In this document: piece by piece, positions 36,959 to 48,663 of the stretch
Layout of the letters: each line of letters starts with the position of its first letter
How positions within the stretch are numbered: the stretch's first letter is position 1
Assembly: GCA_011316305.1 (NCBI GenBank)
Contig: SAUG01000168.1
Coordinates: forward strand, 32,245-96,244
Direction: 5' to 3'
Length of the DNA stretch: 64,000 nt
From: Rusavskia elegans
Taxonomy: Eukaryota; Ascomycota; Lecanoromycetes; Teloschistales; Teloschistaceae
The notes under the pieces: generated by a model
What the model was told of the DNA's origin: nothing
Database searches by the model: none
Seen by the model: only the letters and a program-made list of their open reading frames with translations
Translations under genes and position numbers: made by a program

Positions 36959-39711
36959 TATAGTAGTTAAATTTTCTATAGTATCGCTATTAATATTCTG
37001 TTAGAAAATCTTTTATATATAGATATCGGTTCGTATATCTTCTAAATCCGCCGCTAGTTTAAAGTAAAATAGAAATTTTAAAAGTAAATAAAACGTTATA
37101 GAATACCGTTTTAGATATCGTCCAGTCGTTAAAGATAAAAATAAAATTAATAGATTCGTTTTTCGAAAGAAACTATAAAAGAAATTAGTTAAAATAGATT
37201 TCGGAATAGATAAATAGTTTATATTTATAATTCGTCGAAATTATTGGAATATAAAAAATCTAGTAGAAAAATCTATTTAGTATAATTTTAATAATATTCG
37301 TTACGCGTACGGAAAAACGATTTATAGTATTATCTTTATCGTTTAATAATTATATAGCCTATTTAGCGTAATATCTATATTATTTTAATAAATCTCTATC
37401 TAATTTCGAATAGATCTTTCGAATAATGATTTTATAGTTAAAAAAGATAGCGTTAGTTTAATATTTCGAATAAAAATAATAGAAAAATATATATCTATAA
37501 TATTTCTAGTATAGATTTTTTTAAATTTAAATTAGATATTTTTTTTAAACTATTCGTATATTAGATATTTCGCTATATTAATTTTAAATCTTTATATTAG
37601 ATTACTAAATTATAGTTAGTATTGATTTCGAAAAACTTTATAAAATTTATATTTAGACTATTTCGTATCTACTTATATATTCATCCGTACTACTACTACT
37701 ACTAGTCTTTTTATTTCTCTTTTTATAACTTTTTTTATCGTCTATAATATTATTTTATAGTTTCTATCGCTATAGTTATTACGATAGATTACGGAACGAT
37801 TAAAAATAGATTTATTATTATCGTTAGATAGTAGAGAGAAAAAACGAATACTTTATAGAATAGAAGGAAAAAAAGCCTATAAATAGTAGAAATTAATAGG
37901 AAAAGGAAAAGAAAATTAGTCGAAATCTAGAAATCGTATTTAAAATAATTCGGGGAGATAATAGAAAAGCTTTAAAATACTTCGGTTAAAAATAAAATTT
38001 TAAAATATTTATAGATAACGGAGAAGATTTTTAATAGTAATATATAAAAGAGCTAGTATAAAAGATTTTAAAATATTTAAAAAGATATTCGATAATCTAA
38101 TCGTCCGTTTATCTACTAGTCTATCTATATTAAAGTTTTACTAATATATTAATATTTTTAGATACGGCGTATCGATACGAATCTACGGACGCGTCTAATA
38201 ATAATCTAATATATTAAAATACGTATTTAAACGCTACGTATAACTATATTATAGATAAAATATAAAAGGTATTAATATCTTTTTAATATCTAGCGCGTAG
38301 TTATACCTTTTAACTAAACCCCGATTATTAATTCGATACGAATCTATCGACGCGCCTAATAATAATTTAATATATTAAAGCGCGTATTTAAACGCCACGT
38401 ATAACTATATTAAAAATTAGTAGTAAAGCGCTATAAAATATAATTTTAATACTTTTTTATATTTTAGCGAATTTAATAAATATTAGCGCTTTAGAATATC
38501 TTTAATAAATTTATCTATAATATTACCCGGTTTATTAAAATACTACGGTCCGAATTTTGATAAATAATATAAGAAAAAATATCGAGAATATATAAAAGTT
38601 GGTTATATATAAATTTTCTATATTAATTTATTATATATATTTCGATTTACTATAGTTTAGTAAATACTAGATAGATAGTTAAACGAAACGTTTAAAAATA
38701 TCGAAAGATCTTTTTTTTCTATTATAGAAATAGACTAATATACCGATTTAAAACTAATCTATAAATATATTATATATTTACTTTTATTTTCATATTATTT
38801 ATAAGATATCTAATATTGATATCGATTTCTAATTTCAATAGAATAAAGATATATTAGACTAGAGAAAACTTTTATAACAAAATAGATTTTAGTATTTTAA
38901 ATAGACGTTAGAACTTCGATTTCGAGATATCAGATAATACGGAATCTAATAAATACGATATAAATATTTAGTATAAAAAGTTAAAATATATAGCGAATTT
39001 AAATTATATATATAAAAAAACAGATATATTAATAGTTAATTTTAGAATTTAATATATACGGAAATAATCGCTTTAATTATATAGTATTCGATATAATAAT
39101 TATAACGTCAAAATTTCGTCTAAAGAATATATCTAAAAGTAACGGATTTACTAGATTTTATATAAACTAGATATTATAATTATAGTATTAAAAAAATATC
39201 GAATTACTTCGTTTAAATATAATTTTTCTATAGTCTTTTTTCTTCCGTTTAATATTAAATATATACAGTTTTTTAGATCTAATTTTCGATAAATTAACGA
39301 TATTAAATTTCTTCGATATTTTTTTATATAGGGTCTAGAAAATAGAATCGAACTTTTTGAAATTAAATTTTTTAATATAAATAATCTATATAAAAAATAT
39401 TTACTATAAATTTAAATAGTCGTATATAAATAGCCCGTTTATCTTCGTAGATTTCTATTATACTATAATGAAATCTTCTATTTTAAACGTTAGATAATAT
39501 TTAGAAATCTTAGAACCGCTAAAATTAATAGAATATCGTAAATATTACACGAAGATTATAGATAGTATAGATAATATATATGAATTTAAAATTATTAGAT
39601 AAAAGAAATCGGAATAGAAACAATTTAATAAATAGATTTAAAATATTTATAGATCGAAAAAATTTAGCTTGGAATATTATTAAATACGTATATTAAATAG
39701 AATAATATTAG
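36959..39711. other. AT-rich RIP-degraded DNA, unclassified
   Basis: 2.75 kb of RIP-saturated sequence. No reverse transcriptase, integrase or transposase motif was found on either strand. It contains one pair of direct repeats listed separately. It ends at the target duplication (39712-39716, attcg) of the reverse solo LTR. Confidence 0.5.
38173..38412. repeat. Direct repeat pair, 79 bp each
   Basis: Two copies at 38173-38251 and 38334-38412 (period 161 bp), both starting CGATACGAATCTA and ending CGTATAACTATATTA. Most differences between them are C/T or G/A transitions, so the duplication is older than, or was exposed to, RIP. Confidence 0.7.
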
Positions 39712-39767
39712 ATTCGTATAACGTTTCTATACGTTAAAGAACGTTACGTTCGAGCTTAGCTACAGTT

Positions 39768-41278
39768 TAGACTGGCCGTCGGATCGGATTTCGAATCCGG
39801 ATTGGCTAACTCGATTCGATTCGAGTCGGATTAGATTAAAACGTAACCCGATCCGATCGGATTTCGGATCCGAATTAGTTAATTCGATTCGATCTACTAA
39901 AATTAAGTCTTGGCGCTAAACTCTAGTATAAAAATATAATTCTAGTATATAAATTATACGAATAATTTAAAAAAATTCTAATTAATTAACTACGCTAGCT
40001 AGAAAGGTCTTAGTTGGATTAATTATATTATCTATTTATATTACTTTAATATTTAATTAAATAATAAATTAATTAATATTGTTTTATTTATTTTTTTGAT
40101 ATCCGGTCAACCGTCGGTTTCGTAAACAATTTATTTTAGTATTAGTACGCTAGCGTTAGATATACGGTATAAGAACTAGTATTCTAATCTAATTAATTTA
40201 AACTAAAAAACTATATAAAATTTACTCGAATCTATTTCGTAATACTTTCGTAGTATAAATTTCTACAGTTTATTTAAAATATAACGTAATAGAATTTTCG
40301 TAATATATATACTTTATAGTCGTTTAATTTTCTTTTTTTACTAGTATCTACTATCGTATCCAACGTACGTATCTTCTATTATAGCCTAAGCTACAGGCTG
40401 ATATATATAGAATATCTACTAATAATATTAGATCTATAACTATAATTATACCTTTTTAATTAAAAGAAATAGAATATAAAATCGCTAAATTCGAGCTATT
40501 CGATAACGTCGACCGAGTTTTCGCTAGTCCGCCTACTATAATAGACTTTAAATCCCGAAATCCGTTAATTTTAACTATAATATTAAAGTTTTATATTCCG
40601 AATCTACCGGAGCCGTATAGTTTTAACGATTATATTAAACTTCTAGTAGAAGTTTTTATCCTATTAAAATTCGAGCTGATAGTCGTTAAATATCTAGATA
40701 GGTTAGTAGGCCGTCTGGATTCGGATACGACTATAGACGAAAACGAATTAACGAAGATAAAAAATAGTATTACCGCTTGGCAGATAGTCCTAGAAGCTAT
40801 ATTAGTAGTTTATAATCGTATATATTTCGAAATAGTATAAGAAAATCCAGAAGATCGCTCGCTCTTCCGTATATATAAAGCGATATTTATTTCTGGAATA
40901 TAGAAAAGAAATAGTAATTGAATAGAAGATATAATAGAATAAAAACGATTAACTACGCTGCAAACCTTACTTGACTTTTAATTACGAAAATTCTTTGCTA
41001 TATAAGCAATATTTATTGTTGTCGTATAAAAACTACGGTAATAAAACGTATATATATAATAATTCAATTATAACCCCGGATAGGGGCCCTATAAGAAAAT
41101 GAATTAATTAATATAAGATATTATTATATAATTAAATAAAAATCTTTAGCGGATATCCGGATTTAATCCGGGTTCAATCCGGACCCGACCGTTTAGCGAG
41201 TCGAACCGGTTTAATCCGTTAAAATCGGATCGGATTCCCGACGGTTTAACGGGAATCCGACCCGAAATAGCCAGTCTA
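39768..41278. mobile_element. hAT-like DNA element with 8-bp target duplication
   Basis: 1511 bp with 9-bp perfect terminal inverted repeats TAGACTGGC/GCCAGTCTA. The flanks are ctacagtt (39760-39767) and ctacagcc (41279-41286), an 8-bp duplication of LTR sequence differing only by two C to T changes. An 8-bp duplication with short terminal repeats is typical of the hAT superfamily. Both ends are rich in ATCGGAT, TCCGGAT and AATCCG motifs, like the subterminal binding sites of hAT elements. I recognise no hAT transposase; the element is too short to be a full autonomous hAT. An internal stop-free frame is described separately. Confidence 0.75.
40460..40840 (+). pseudogene. 126-codon stop-free frame without start codon, inside the hAT-like element
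   Basis: An open + strand frame from just after a TAA at 40457 to the TAA at 40838-40840. It has no ATG, so it would not be found as a normal open frame. The peptide includes FELFDNVDRVFASPP, NLPEPYSFNDYIKLLVEVF and ITAWQIVLEAILVVYNRIY, a plausible globular, helix-rich composition. It keeps TGG, CAG and CTG codons that are rare in the surrounding RIP DNA. No family recognised; it may be a captured host-gene piece or an exon of the element's own protein. Confidence 0.5.
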
Positions 41279-41652
41279 CTACAGCCGTAGGCGTAGTCCG
41301 AGCTACTAAATAGTAAAGAAATTCTAGTATAAATTATCGTAACTAATCCCGCGTAGCCGTAAAGATATAGATATAATATTATAAAATATCTTTATTATAG
41401 AAATAATTAAAAAGAAAATAGTAGAAATATATTTAATAATTATATTAACGATTTTTAAAAAAAGCTATCTAATAGAAATAAAAAATAATATATATAATAA
41501 AAATAGCCGATAGTACCGATAGATAGCCGTCTATTAAAAGTTTTTATTATAAAAACCGGTTATAATAGCTATAGACGGCTATAGATAACCAGATTCGTTT
41601 ATCCGATTAATTTTCCAGCGTATTTCTATAGAATCGTGAACTTAACAGTTCG

Positions 41653-44361
41653 TTATATTTCTAATAGTAGGTATTTTATAGTATCCGTAAAAACTCTAAA
41701 TTTTTCATCTTTAGACTAGATTAAATAAACTAATATAGTTTCTTTTTAATCTATAAAATTTACTAGTAACTAATAGTAAGTAGTTCTAGATATATCGTAT
41801 CGCTAGTAATCGTTATCTTTTTTTTCCTTTTTAATACTATCGTTCTATTCGCTATAGACGAGCAGATATCTAAATAATAAAGGATAATTTCTAGTTAATC
41901 TATATTATTCTTTCTAAATTAAATCGTTTTCTATATATAAACTAATAAAGATAATTAGAAGATATTATTAGAAGCTAATACGATTTAGAAAATCTTTAAC
42001 GATATTATATTTATTAGTATAAATTACTTTTTTTTTAAGGTTACTAAAAATAAAAAAACTCGATTAACTAGTAGTTTAGACTAAAAATATATTTGGAAAG
42101 TAAATTAAAGAAATAATATATCATTAGTTAAAAGAATAAAGAAAAAAAAAAAGAAAAAAAAACATTTTAAAAGTTTAAAGAATTTATAGTTTTAGAATAG
42201 CTTTTTCGTAGATATCTTCGCCTATAAATATAGTATAGTTATTTCGTATATCGTATTCAACTGTTATATCGCTAAAATAGAAGATAATATAGATATTAGA
42301 ACGGCTAATATAAATATAAAAAGTAAAGGCCTTTTTATTAACTCTATCGATAGTAAAAGTATTTCGGAATTAACTTCTTTACGACGCGTTTAGAATTTTA
42401 TTTTTATTTTCGATATTAGTACGGCTAGATATCTTTTCTATAAAATTACTAAATAATATATCTAGAAAAACGGAACTAGAAATAGAAACTTAAAGTTAAA
42501 ATCGCGGACTAGTACTATATTTAAAATTTAGAGTCGATACGATTATAACGTATTTAAAAAAATACTAGAAAGATTTTTTATTTTATTAGAATATCTAGTC
42601 TAATTAATTCCGATTTTTAAAATTTATACTAAATAATAAAATAACTATATTACTTTAAATTATATTAGCGTAATAATATATTATATAGTTAACGGGATCT
42701 ATATTTTACGTATTAGCTATTATAAATTTAATAGCTACAATATAGAAAAGATCTATAAATTCTAGTAAAAGCTAAATTCTAAAAAAAATCGGAGTAATAA
42801 TTAAAAACTTTACGTATTTTTATATTTAATGACTCTTTAGATAGTAAAAAAAAGACTATAATTTCGCCTATTTAAAAAGAAAAAAAAAACTTTTATAGTA
42901 TAGTATAAAATAAAAGCCGGCCTTTTTCTATTAAAATCGTATTAAATAAAATTTATTTTAATTACTTCGCGATTTCTATATATTTAAAATAAATAGCGTC
43001 GGTAGAATAGTTTTATATAAAATTAAAAGCTAGAGCGATTATAAATAAAGAAAGTAAATTAGATTTTATATTTAAAGATTTAAAAAATATCTTTTTCTAT
43101 TTTCAGTTTTTTTATATTAGAACGTTATTTTTAGATCTTTTATTAATATAATTAGTATAGATATATCGATCTATAAAATGAATATATTAAATAACGCGAT
43201 GGTAGACGCGAGTATAATAGTAAATATCGAACGTTAGATTAGCCCGCTGGTTTTTAGTTACGAGATATTTAGAATATCTATATATTACTAGAGGAAAAAA
43301 AAATAAGTTGCTAGTTATTTATTAAAATATATTAGCTATATTTAATATAATATACGTAAAAATAATCGTTTTTTTTTCTATTAATATTTATTACTATATT
43401 ACTTTTATAGAGTCGTAATATATTAGATTGAAGCGTCTATAAAATATTAGAAAATTTACTAGCGTAAAATCCTAATATAAATAGAAAGATATTCGATCTC
43501 TTTTTTTTATTATCGCGAGTCGAAGGCAGTTATAATAGCGTAGATATCTATTAAAAATCTCTATATATATTTCGATAGATTCCGAATATATTAATAAAGA
43601 TGATAAAAGAGATAAAAAAGATCTTTTATAGAATATATCGCTCGAAATATAGTCTACCGTAATAGATAATTTCCAATTTTCCGCGTAGTAGTAGTAATAG
43701 TTAAAAGAAATCGATTTTTTTTCTATTAAATACTATAGTATTTTAAATAATATATTTCGAAATATAGTTAACTAGAATAGAAAATATAGTTCCTTGAATA
43801 TCTTTATATTTATAGTCTATATAAATATTAAAGATACGCCGAAAAATACGAAAAAAAAGAATTATTAAAAGGTCTTTATAGGTAAATAAAAGCTCCTTTA
43901 CTTTTAATAGTAGATATTTTAGATATTTCTTTAATTCGACCGGAAAACGAAAGCCTAGATATAATTTTTAAATTTAAATAGAAAGAATGCTATAGTTTAG
44001 ACTTATAACGTCGTTAAAAAAATCCTTTTTAATTGCGAATATTCTATTAAAATAAAATTCTAGACCTTTATAACTATAGTTATCGGCTCCGTATCGGTAG
44101 GCGATAATATTAGAAAAAAAAATCAGTTTATTATCTAACTATCGTATAAATTAGGCCGGAATAAAAAAAGACGGATATTATTTAAATATTAAAATAATAG
44201 AATTCTAATAGTTTAGAAATAAAAAAATACTATTCTAATATATAATATTTTTCGTATTTTAAATAATATAATAATAGTCTAGAATAATACGATAACATCG
44301 AAAAAATATACAAACCCGCGAAGTTTTTTACTTTAAATTATATCTTGCTTTTAGATCTTTT
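41653..44361. other. AT-rich RIP-degraded DNA, unclassified
   Basis: 2.7 kb with RIP signature on both strands. I could not identify a transposon family. It is cut at 44362 by the SINE insertion and seems to continue after it. Confidence 0.5.
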
Positions 44362-44375
44362 CTTCCGGTATTATA

Positions 44376-44801
44376 TATGCGATTAATCATTCGGATTTTG
44401 ATTTTAGTTTTTCACGATTCTAACGCTAGAGGCGTTAAACCGATCAGATTACGCAATTATTGGTACTCAAATATTTTACCGAAAACTCGAATTAAGGACT
44501 CCCGAAGGAGCTAGATCTGGACTAAAACCTAGAAGGAAATCGTAATCTATTTAACTTTAATTAACTTAATTTCCTTCTATCGAATCAACTATTTTAAGCC
44601 AAGATAATCTACTATATAAACCCTCTGTATAAAAACTCTATATAAAACCGATTTTATCGATAGAAAAAACTCAAGTATTAGGGTTGGCCTTCGAGGGATT
44701 CGAACCCCCGACCCGTGGATTAAGTCCGTTAATTCCGAGATGGAGTATTGGATCCGTTGGACCTCCAGGTCACGCAGTATTGCTGCTGCGCCACCCAGGC
44801 C
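44376..44801 (-). mobile_element. tRNA-derived SINE, copy 1 (fresh)
   Basis: 426 bp on the reverse strand, flanked by a perfect 14-bp target duplication cttccggtattata (44362-44375 and 44802-44815). The head (44801 to about 44688) is tRNA-like: A box TGGCGCAGCAG (44793-44783), B box GGTTCGAATCC (44706-44696, perfect consensus) and partly paired ends GGCCT...AGGCC. These are internal RNA polymerase III promoter parts. A tRNA-unrelated body of about 300 bp follows, ending ...ATCCGAATGATTAATC with no long poly-A. CpA and TpG are frequent here, so unlike its surroundings this copy has hardly been hit by RIP. Confidence 0.88.
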
Positions 44802-44815
44802 CTTCCGGTATTATA

Positions 44816-45312
44816 ATAGATAGTTTTTCCGGATATAGTTTTAGTAATCTTTAGCGTAGAGAAAATAAAAAAAGTTATTATCGAATATACTTTTAAAGAG
44901 TAGTAATAATACTAGAATAAATTCGGAATAAATCGATATCTTTAATTAAATTAAAGATTTCGACGAAATTCTAGTATTAATAATATATAATTTTACTAAC
45001 CTCGTACTATATTTTAGAAAAAAAAGTAAATAGATTTAATTTCTAATTTAAACGCCGATATAAAACTAGTTCCGAATTATTTTTAATTATAGATATTAAA
45101 CTTCTTTTTATAGAGTATAGTTTCTATATAACTATAGATAATTTAGGATTTTTTATATATAATTATATTATTATCCGTCTTTATTTTAAATTTTAATTAT
45201 TATAACAGTTTTTTATTATTTTTAAAGGTATTATTTCCAGTAAATAAAATATCTTCTAGTATATTATAAAGCTTTTCTAGCTAGAAGATATCGTTATTAT
45301 AATCGGAAGAGG
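44816..45312. other. AT-rich RIP-degraded DNA, unclassified
   Basis: About 500 bp between the SINE and LTR copy 3, RIP-saturated, with no recognised content. It ends at the target duplication taaat (45313-45317). Confidence 0.5.
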
Positions 45313-45317
45313 TAAAT

Positions 45318-48300
45318 TAATACGTCTATAACTCTATAGAAATACGCTGAAAGATTGATTAAATAAGCGAATCTAATTATCTATAGCCGTCTATAGCTGC
45401 TATAGTCGATTTTTATAATAAAAGCTTTTAGCGAACGGCTACCTATCGGTACTATTAATTACTTTTACTATATATATTACTCCTTATTTTTATTAGAAAG
45501 CTTTTTTCGTTAATTATTAATATAATTATTAAATATATTTCTACTATTTTCTTTTTAATTATCTATATAATAAAAATATTTTATAATATTATAACCGTAT
45601 TTTCGCGGCTATATAGAATTAGTTATAATAATCTATATTAGGACTTCTTTACTATTTAGTAGTTCGGGCTATATCTATAACTATAGCTAGATTTAAATAT
45701 AATACCTTTTAATATATAAAAATATTATATTTTAATAATTTACTATATCTGTCTCGTTATCCCGTTTTATAGATTAAAGCGATATTTTTAAAATAGTAAC
45801 GTTGAATATCTATAAAGAAAATAAAGGATTTTTAAAATCTTAATTTATTTAGATAAATATCTATTTTATATTATATATAAACCAACTTCCTAATAAAGTA
45901 ATAAAAGTTCTATTTATAATATTATATTTAAAAAAAATAGCCTTTAATTAAGTATTACTCTATATAGAAGACTACTTTAATAATTCGAAAAATTAAAAAG
46001 AAAATAAAATATTATAGATTTTTAATATTTTTAGTAATCTAATTATAACTATAAAAAAAGCCTTCGGAAATAATAATAAAAATAAAATAATCGAAAAAAA
46101 ACTAATAATTTTAAAATAGTAAAAGTCGATAGCTATCTATATTATTTAGTTTAGAATCTTAGTTTATAAAATAAACTAGAAAGATTTAATTCTAAAAGTC
46201 TACTTCTATAAAAGATTTCATATAAAAATTAAAAAAGTTATAGTAGTAATTAAAAAAACTAGATTTACTAATATCTTTTATCGAACTAGCGATTAAAATT
46301 AATATTAGATAGTATAAAATATATATAGATAAATAGATATTTAATAAAATAGAATCTACTAAAAAATAGTCTAAAGGAAATCTAATAGAATTTAATATTA
46401 TCGAAATTAATAGATTATAAATTAAAGTTTATTATTTATATAAAAAATAGGATATTTCAAAAGAAATTATCTAATTAAAAAAATAATAGAAATAACCGAA
46501 TACTAATTCGAAATAATAGAAAAATTATATAAAAAAAAGCTAGAAAATATTTAACTAAAAGTTAGATAATCTACTATAATAATAGTTATTTTATCTATCT
46601 ATTAAATAAAGAAAAGATAGAATAGTATTCTATAGAACCGAAAAATATAAAAAAAATATTAATATTAGAATTTAAACTATATAAAACCGAAAATTTTTTT
46701 ATAGTAGTATTTAAAATTAAAATTAGAAGTTATAAAATAATAGTTCTAGTAAATAAATAAAAAAAAATAAGATTATAACAGGATTATATAATTAGATTAA
46801 AAGATATATTTAAATATATCTAGCGTAAAATAATAGAGTTATAGATATTAAAATTAAAATAAAAAATAAATTTATTAGAGTTTTGAATTTTATAATAATT
46901 TTAAATTATAGGTAATATATTATATTCGGAAATAAATAGAAGGAATTAATTTCTAGAATATTAATATAAAAAAGTATAATCGGATAAAAGATAGAACTAT
47001 AAATAGTATATCTTTTTATATATAAAAATCTTCTATATAGAAAATTAGATATCGTATTAAATATAAATTACGAATAAATTAAAGAAATCGATATCTTTTT
47101 AAAAAAAAAACGAAATATAGAAAATAAAAATCTAGAAAAAATACTACTATCTATTTTAATAACTAGTTTTATAATATAATAAAATTTAGGAAATAATTTA
47201 AAAATTATAGATAGAAGATATTAAAAAAATCTATAAAAATATTATTAAAAAAAATAGAAAAAACGGAATATAATTCTACATCCGAACTAAAAAAATAGCT
47301 AGAAAAAGAAATTCTAGACTCTATATTTAGTATATAACTAAAAGATAAATAGTTTCTAATTTTATTATTATAGAATAAAATAGTCGCTAAAAAATAGAAA
47401 TTAGCAGAAATATCGAAAGACCCAGACGTAGCTTATAATATTAATATTTAATTTAGAGTAGACGGATATAAAATAACGGAATCTTTAATTAGATATTCCT
47501 TTATACGCGTACTAAATCTAGAGGCAAAAAAAAATCGAATTCTTTTAAAAATTAATCTAAAATAATAGAATCGAAACTAGAAATTAATTTATCGGATATC
47601 TCTTACGCGGCTAGTATAAAATCTATAGAAAAATAGAATATAATAGAATTATTAAATTTATTAAAACGAAAGAATACGCGCTATTTCTAAATAATAAAAT
47701 TACTTTTTTATTTATCTAAAACGCGGTAATAAATAATAAAATATTTTTATTTTTTAAAAAGTCGGCGAAGATCCGATTTTTAAATAAAGTATTTATTATG
47801 AATTTCCTTTTTAGAATCTAAAGAAAACTCGGTATAATGATACGCTTCGGTATATTTATTAAAAATATTCCTAATATTGGACTAAAATTTATTTTTTATA
47901 TTTCTAAAACGTTTCCCTGCGGATATTAGTATAGAAAAGTTATAAAAAGCGGATTAGATTTATAGATAGTATTAGAAATTAAGAAATCGTAAAATTTCTA
48001 GATCCGAGTATATTTACTATAGATATTACTATCTACTTTAATTTTATATTCTTTTAAAAGATTATAGGCGTAGAAACTATAAAGGAAAGATATAATAATA
48101 CCTTTTAACTAAATTCGATAGAAAGATTTTAAACGATTACTTTTTCGAAAATATATAATAAAAATATTAAAGGAAAAAAAAAATAGTTAGGTTTTAAAAA
48201 CTCCGTATAAAGAAAAGCTAGATAGAAAACGATATAGAAGAAACTATATTATATCTATAACTTTATAGAAATATATTAGAAAATTAGCTAGATAAACGCG

Positions 48301-48658
48301 TCTAAATATTTTTCGCCGTCTATAGCCGCTATAGTCGACCTTTATAATAGAAGTTTTTAACGGACGGCTACCTATCGGTACTATCGGCTATTTTTACTAT
48401 ATATATCGCTCTTTATTTCTATTAGATAGCTTCTTTTATTAGTCGTTAATATAATTATTAAATACGTTTCTACTATTCTCTTTTTAATTATCTATATAAT
48501 AAAGACGCTTTATAATATTATAACCGTATCTTTATAGCTGCGCGGGATTAGTTATAATAATTTATACTAGAATACCTTTACTATTTAATTGTTTGGACTA
48601 CGTCTACGGCTATAAATAGACTCGAACGTAACGTTCTTTGACGTACAGGGACGTTATA
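45318..48658 (+). mobile_element. Gag-only LTR retrotransposon, copy 3 (complete, most degraded)
   Basis: 3341 bp with LTRs at 45318-45729 and 48247-48658 and exact target duplication taaat (45313-45317 and 48659-48663). The LTR starts are mutated (TAATACG, TATTATA). The internal + strand is collinear with copies 1 and 2, including the Gag region and degraded zinc knuckle, but has more substitutions and small indels, so this copy is older or was hit more often. Again no polymerase or integrase is seen. Confidence 0.85.
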
Positions 48659-48663
48659 TAAAT

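Larger units (their letters stand above)
39717..41647 (-). mobile_element. Solo LTR of the gag-only family, split by a hAT-like insertion
   Basis: Reverse-strand copy of the 410-bp LTR found in the three complete elements. It starts TATAACG (from TGTAACG) at 39717 and ends CTTAACA at 41647. The flanks are attcg (39712-39716) and gttcg (41648-41652), a 5-bp target duplication with one RIP-type G to A change. The LTR is interrupted between 39767 and 41279 by the insertion described next; without it and the duplicated 8 bp the LTR is 412 bp, the family length. It arose by recombination between the two LTRs of a full element. Confidence 0.85.

Noticed and set aside
41653..44361. A Helitron or LINE in the unclassified 2.7-kb block
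   Set aside because: I looked for helicase, Rep or reverse transcriptase motifs on both strands and found none that stand above the degraded background.
44688..44801. A host tRNA gene with intron on the reverse strand
   Set aside because: A and B boxes are good but the acceptor stem fails to pair at its inner positions, the head continues into a repeat body, a second copy exists at 51458-51869, and both are bounded by 14-bp duplications. It is the head of a SINE.
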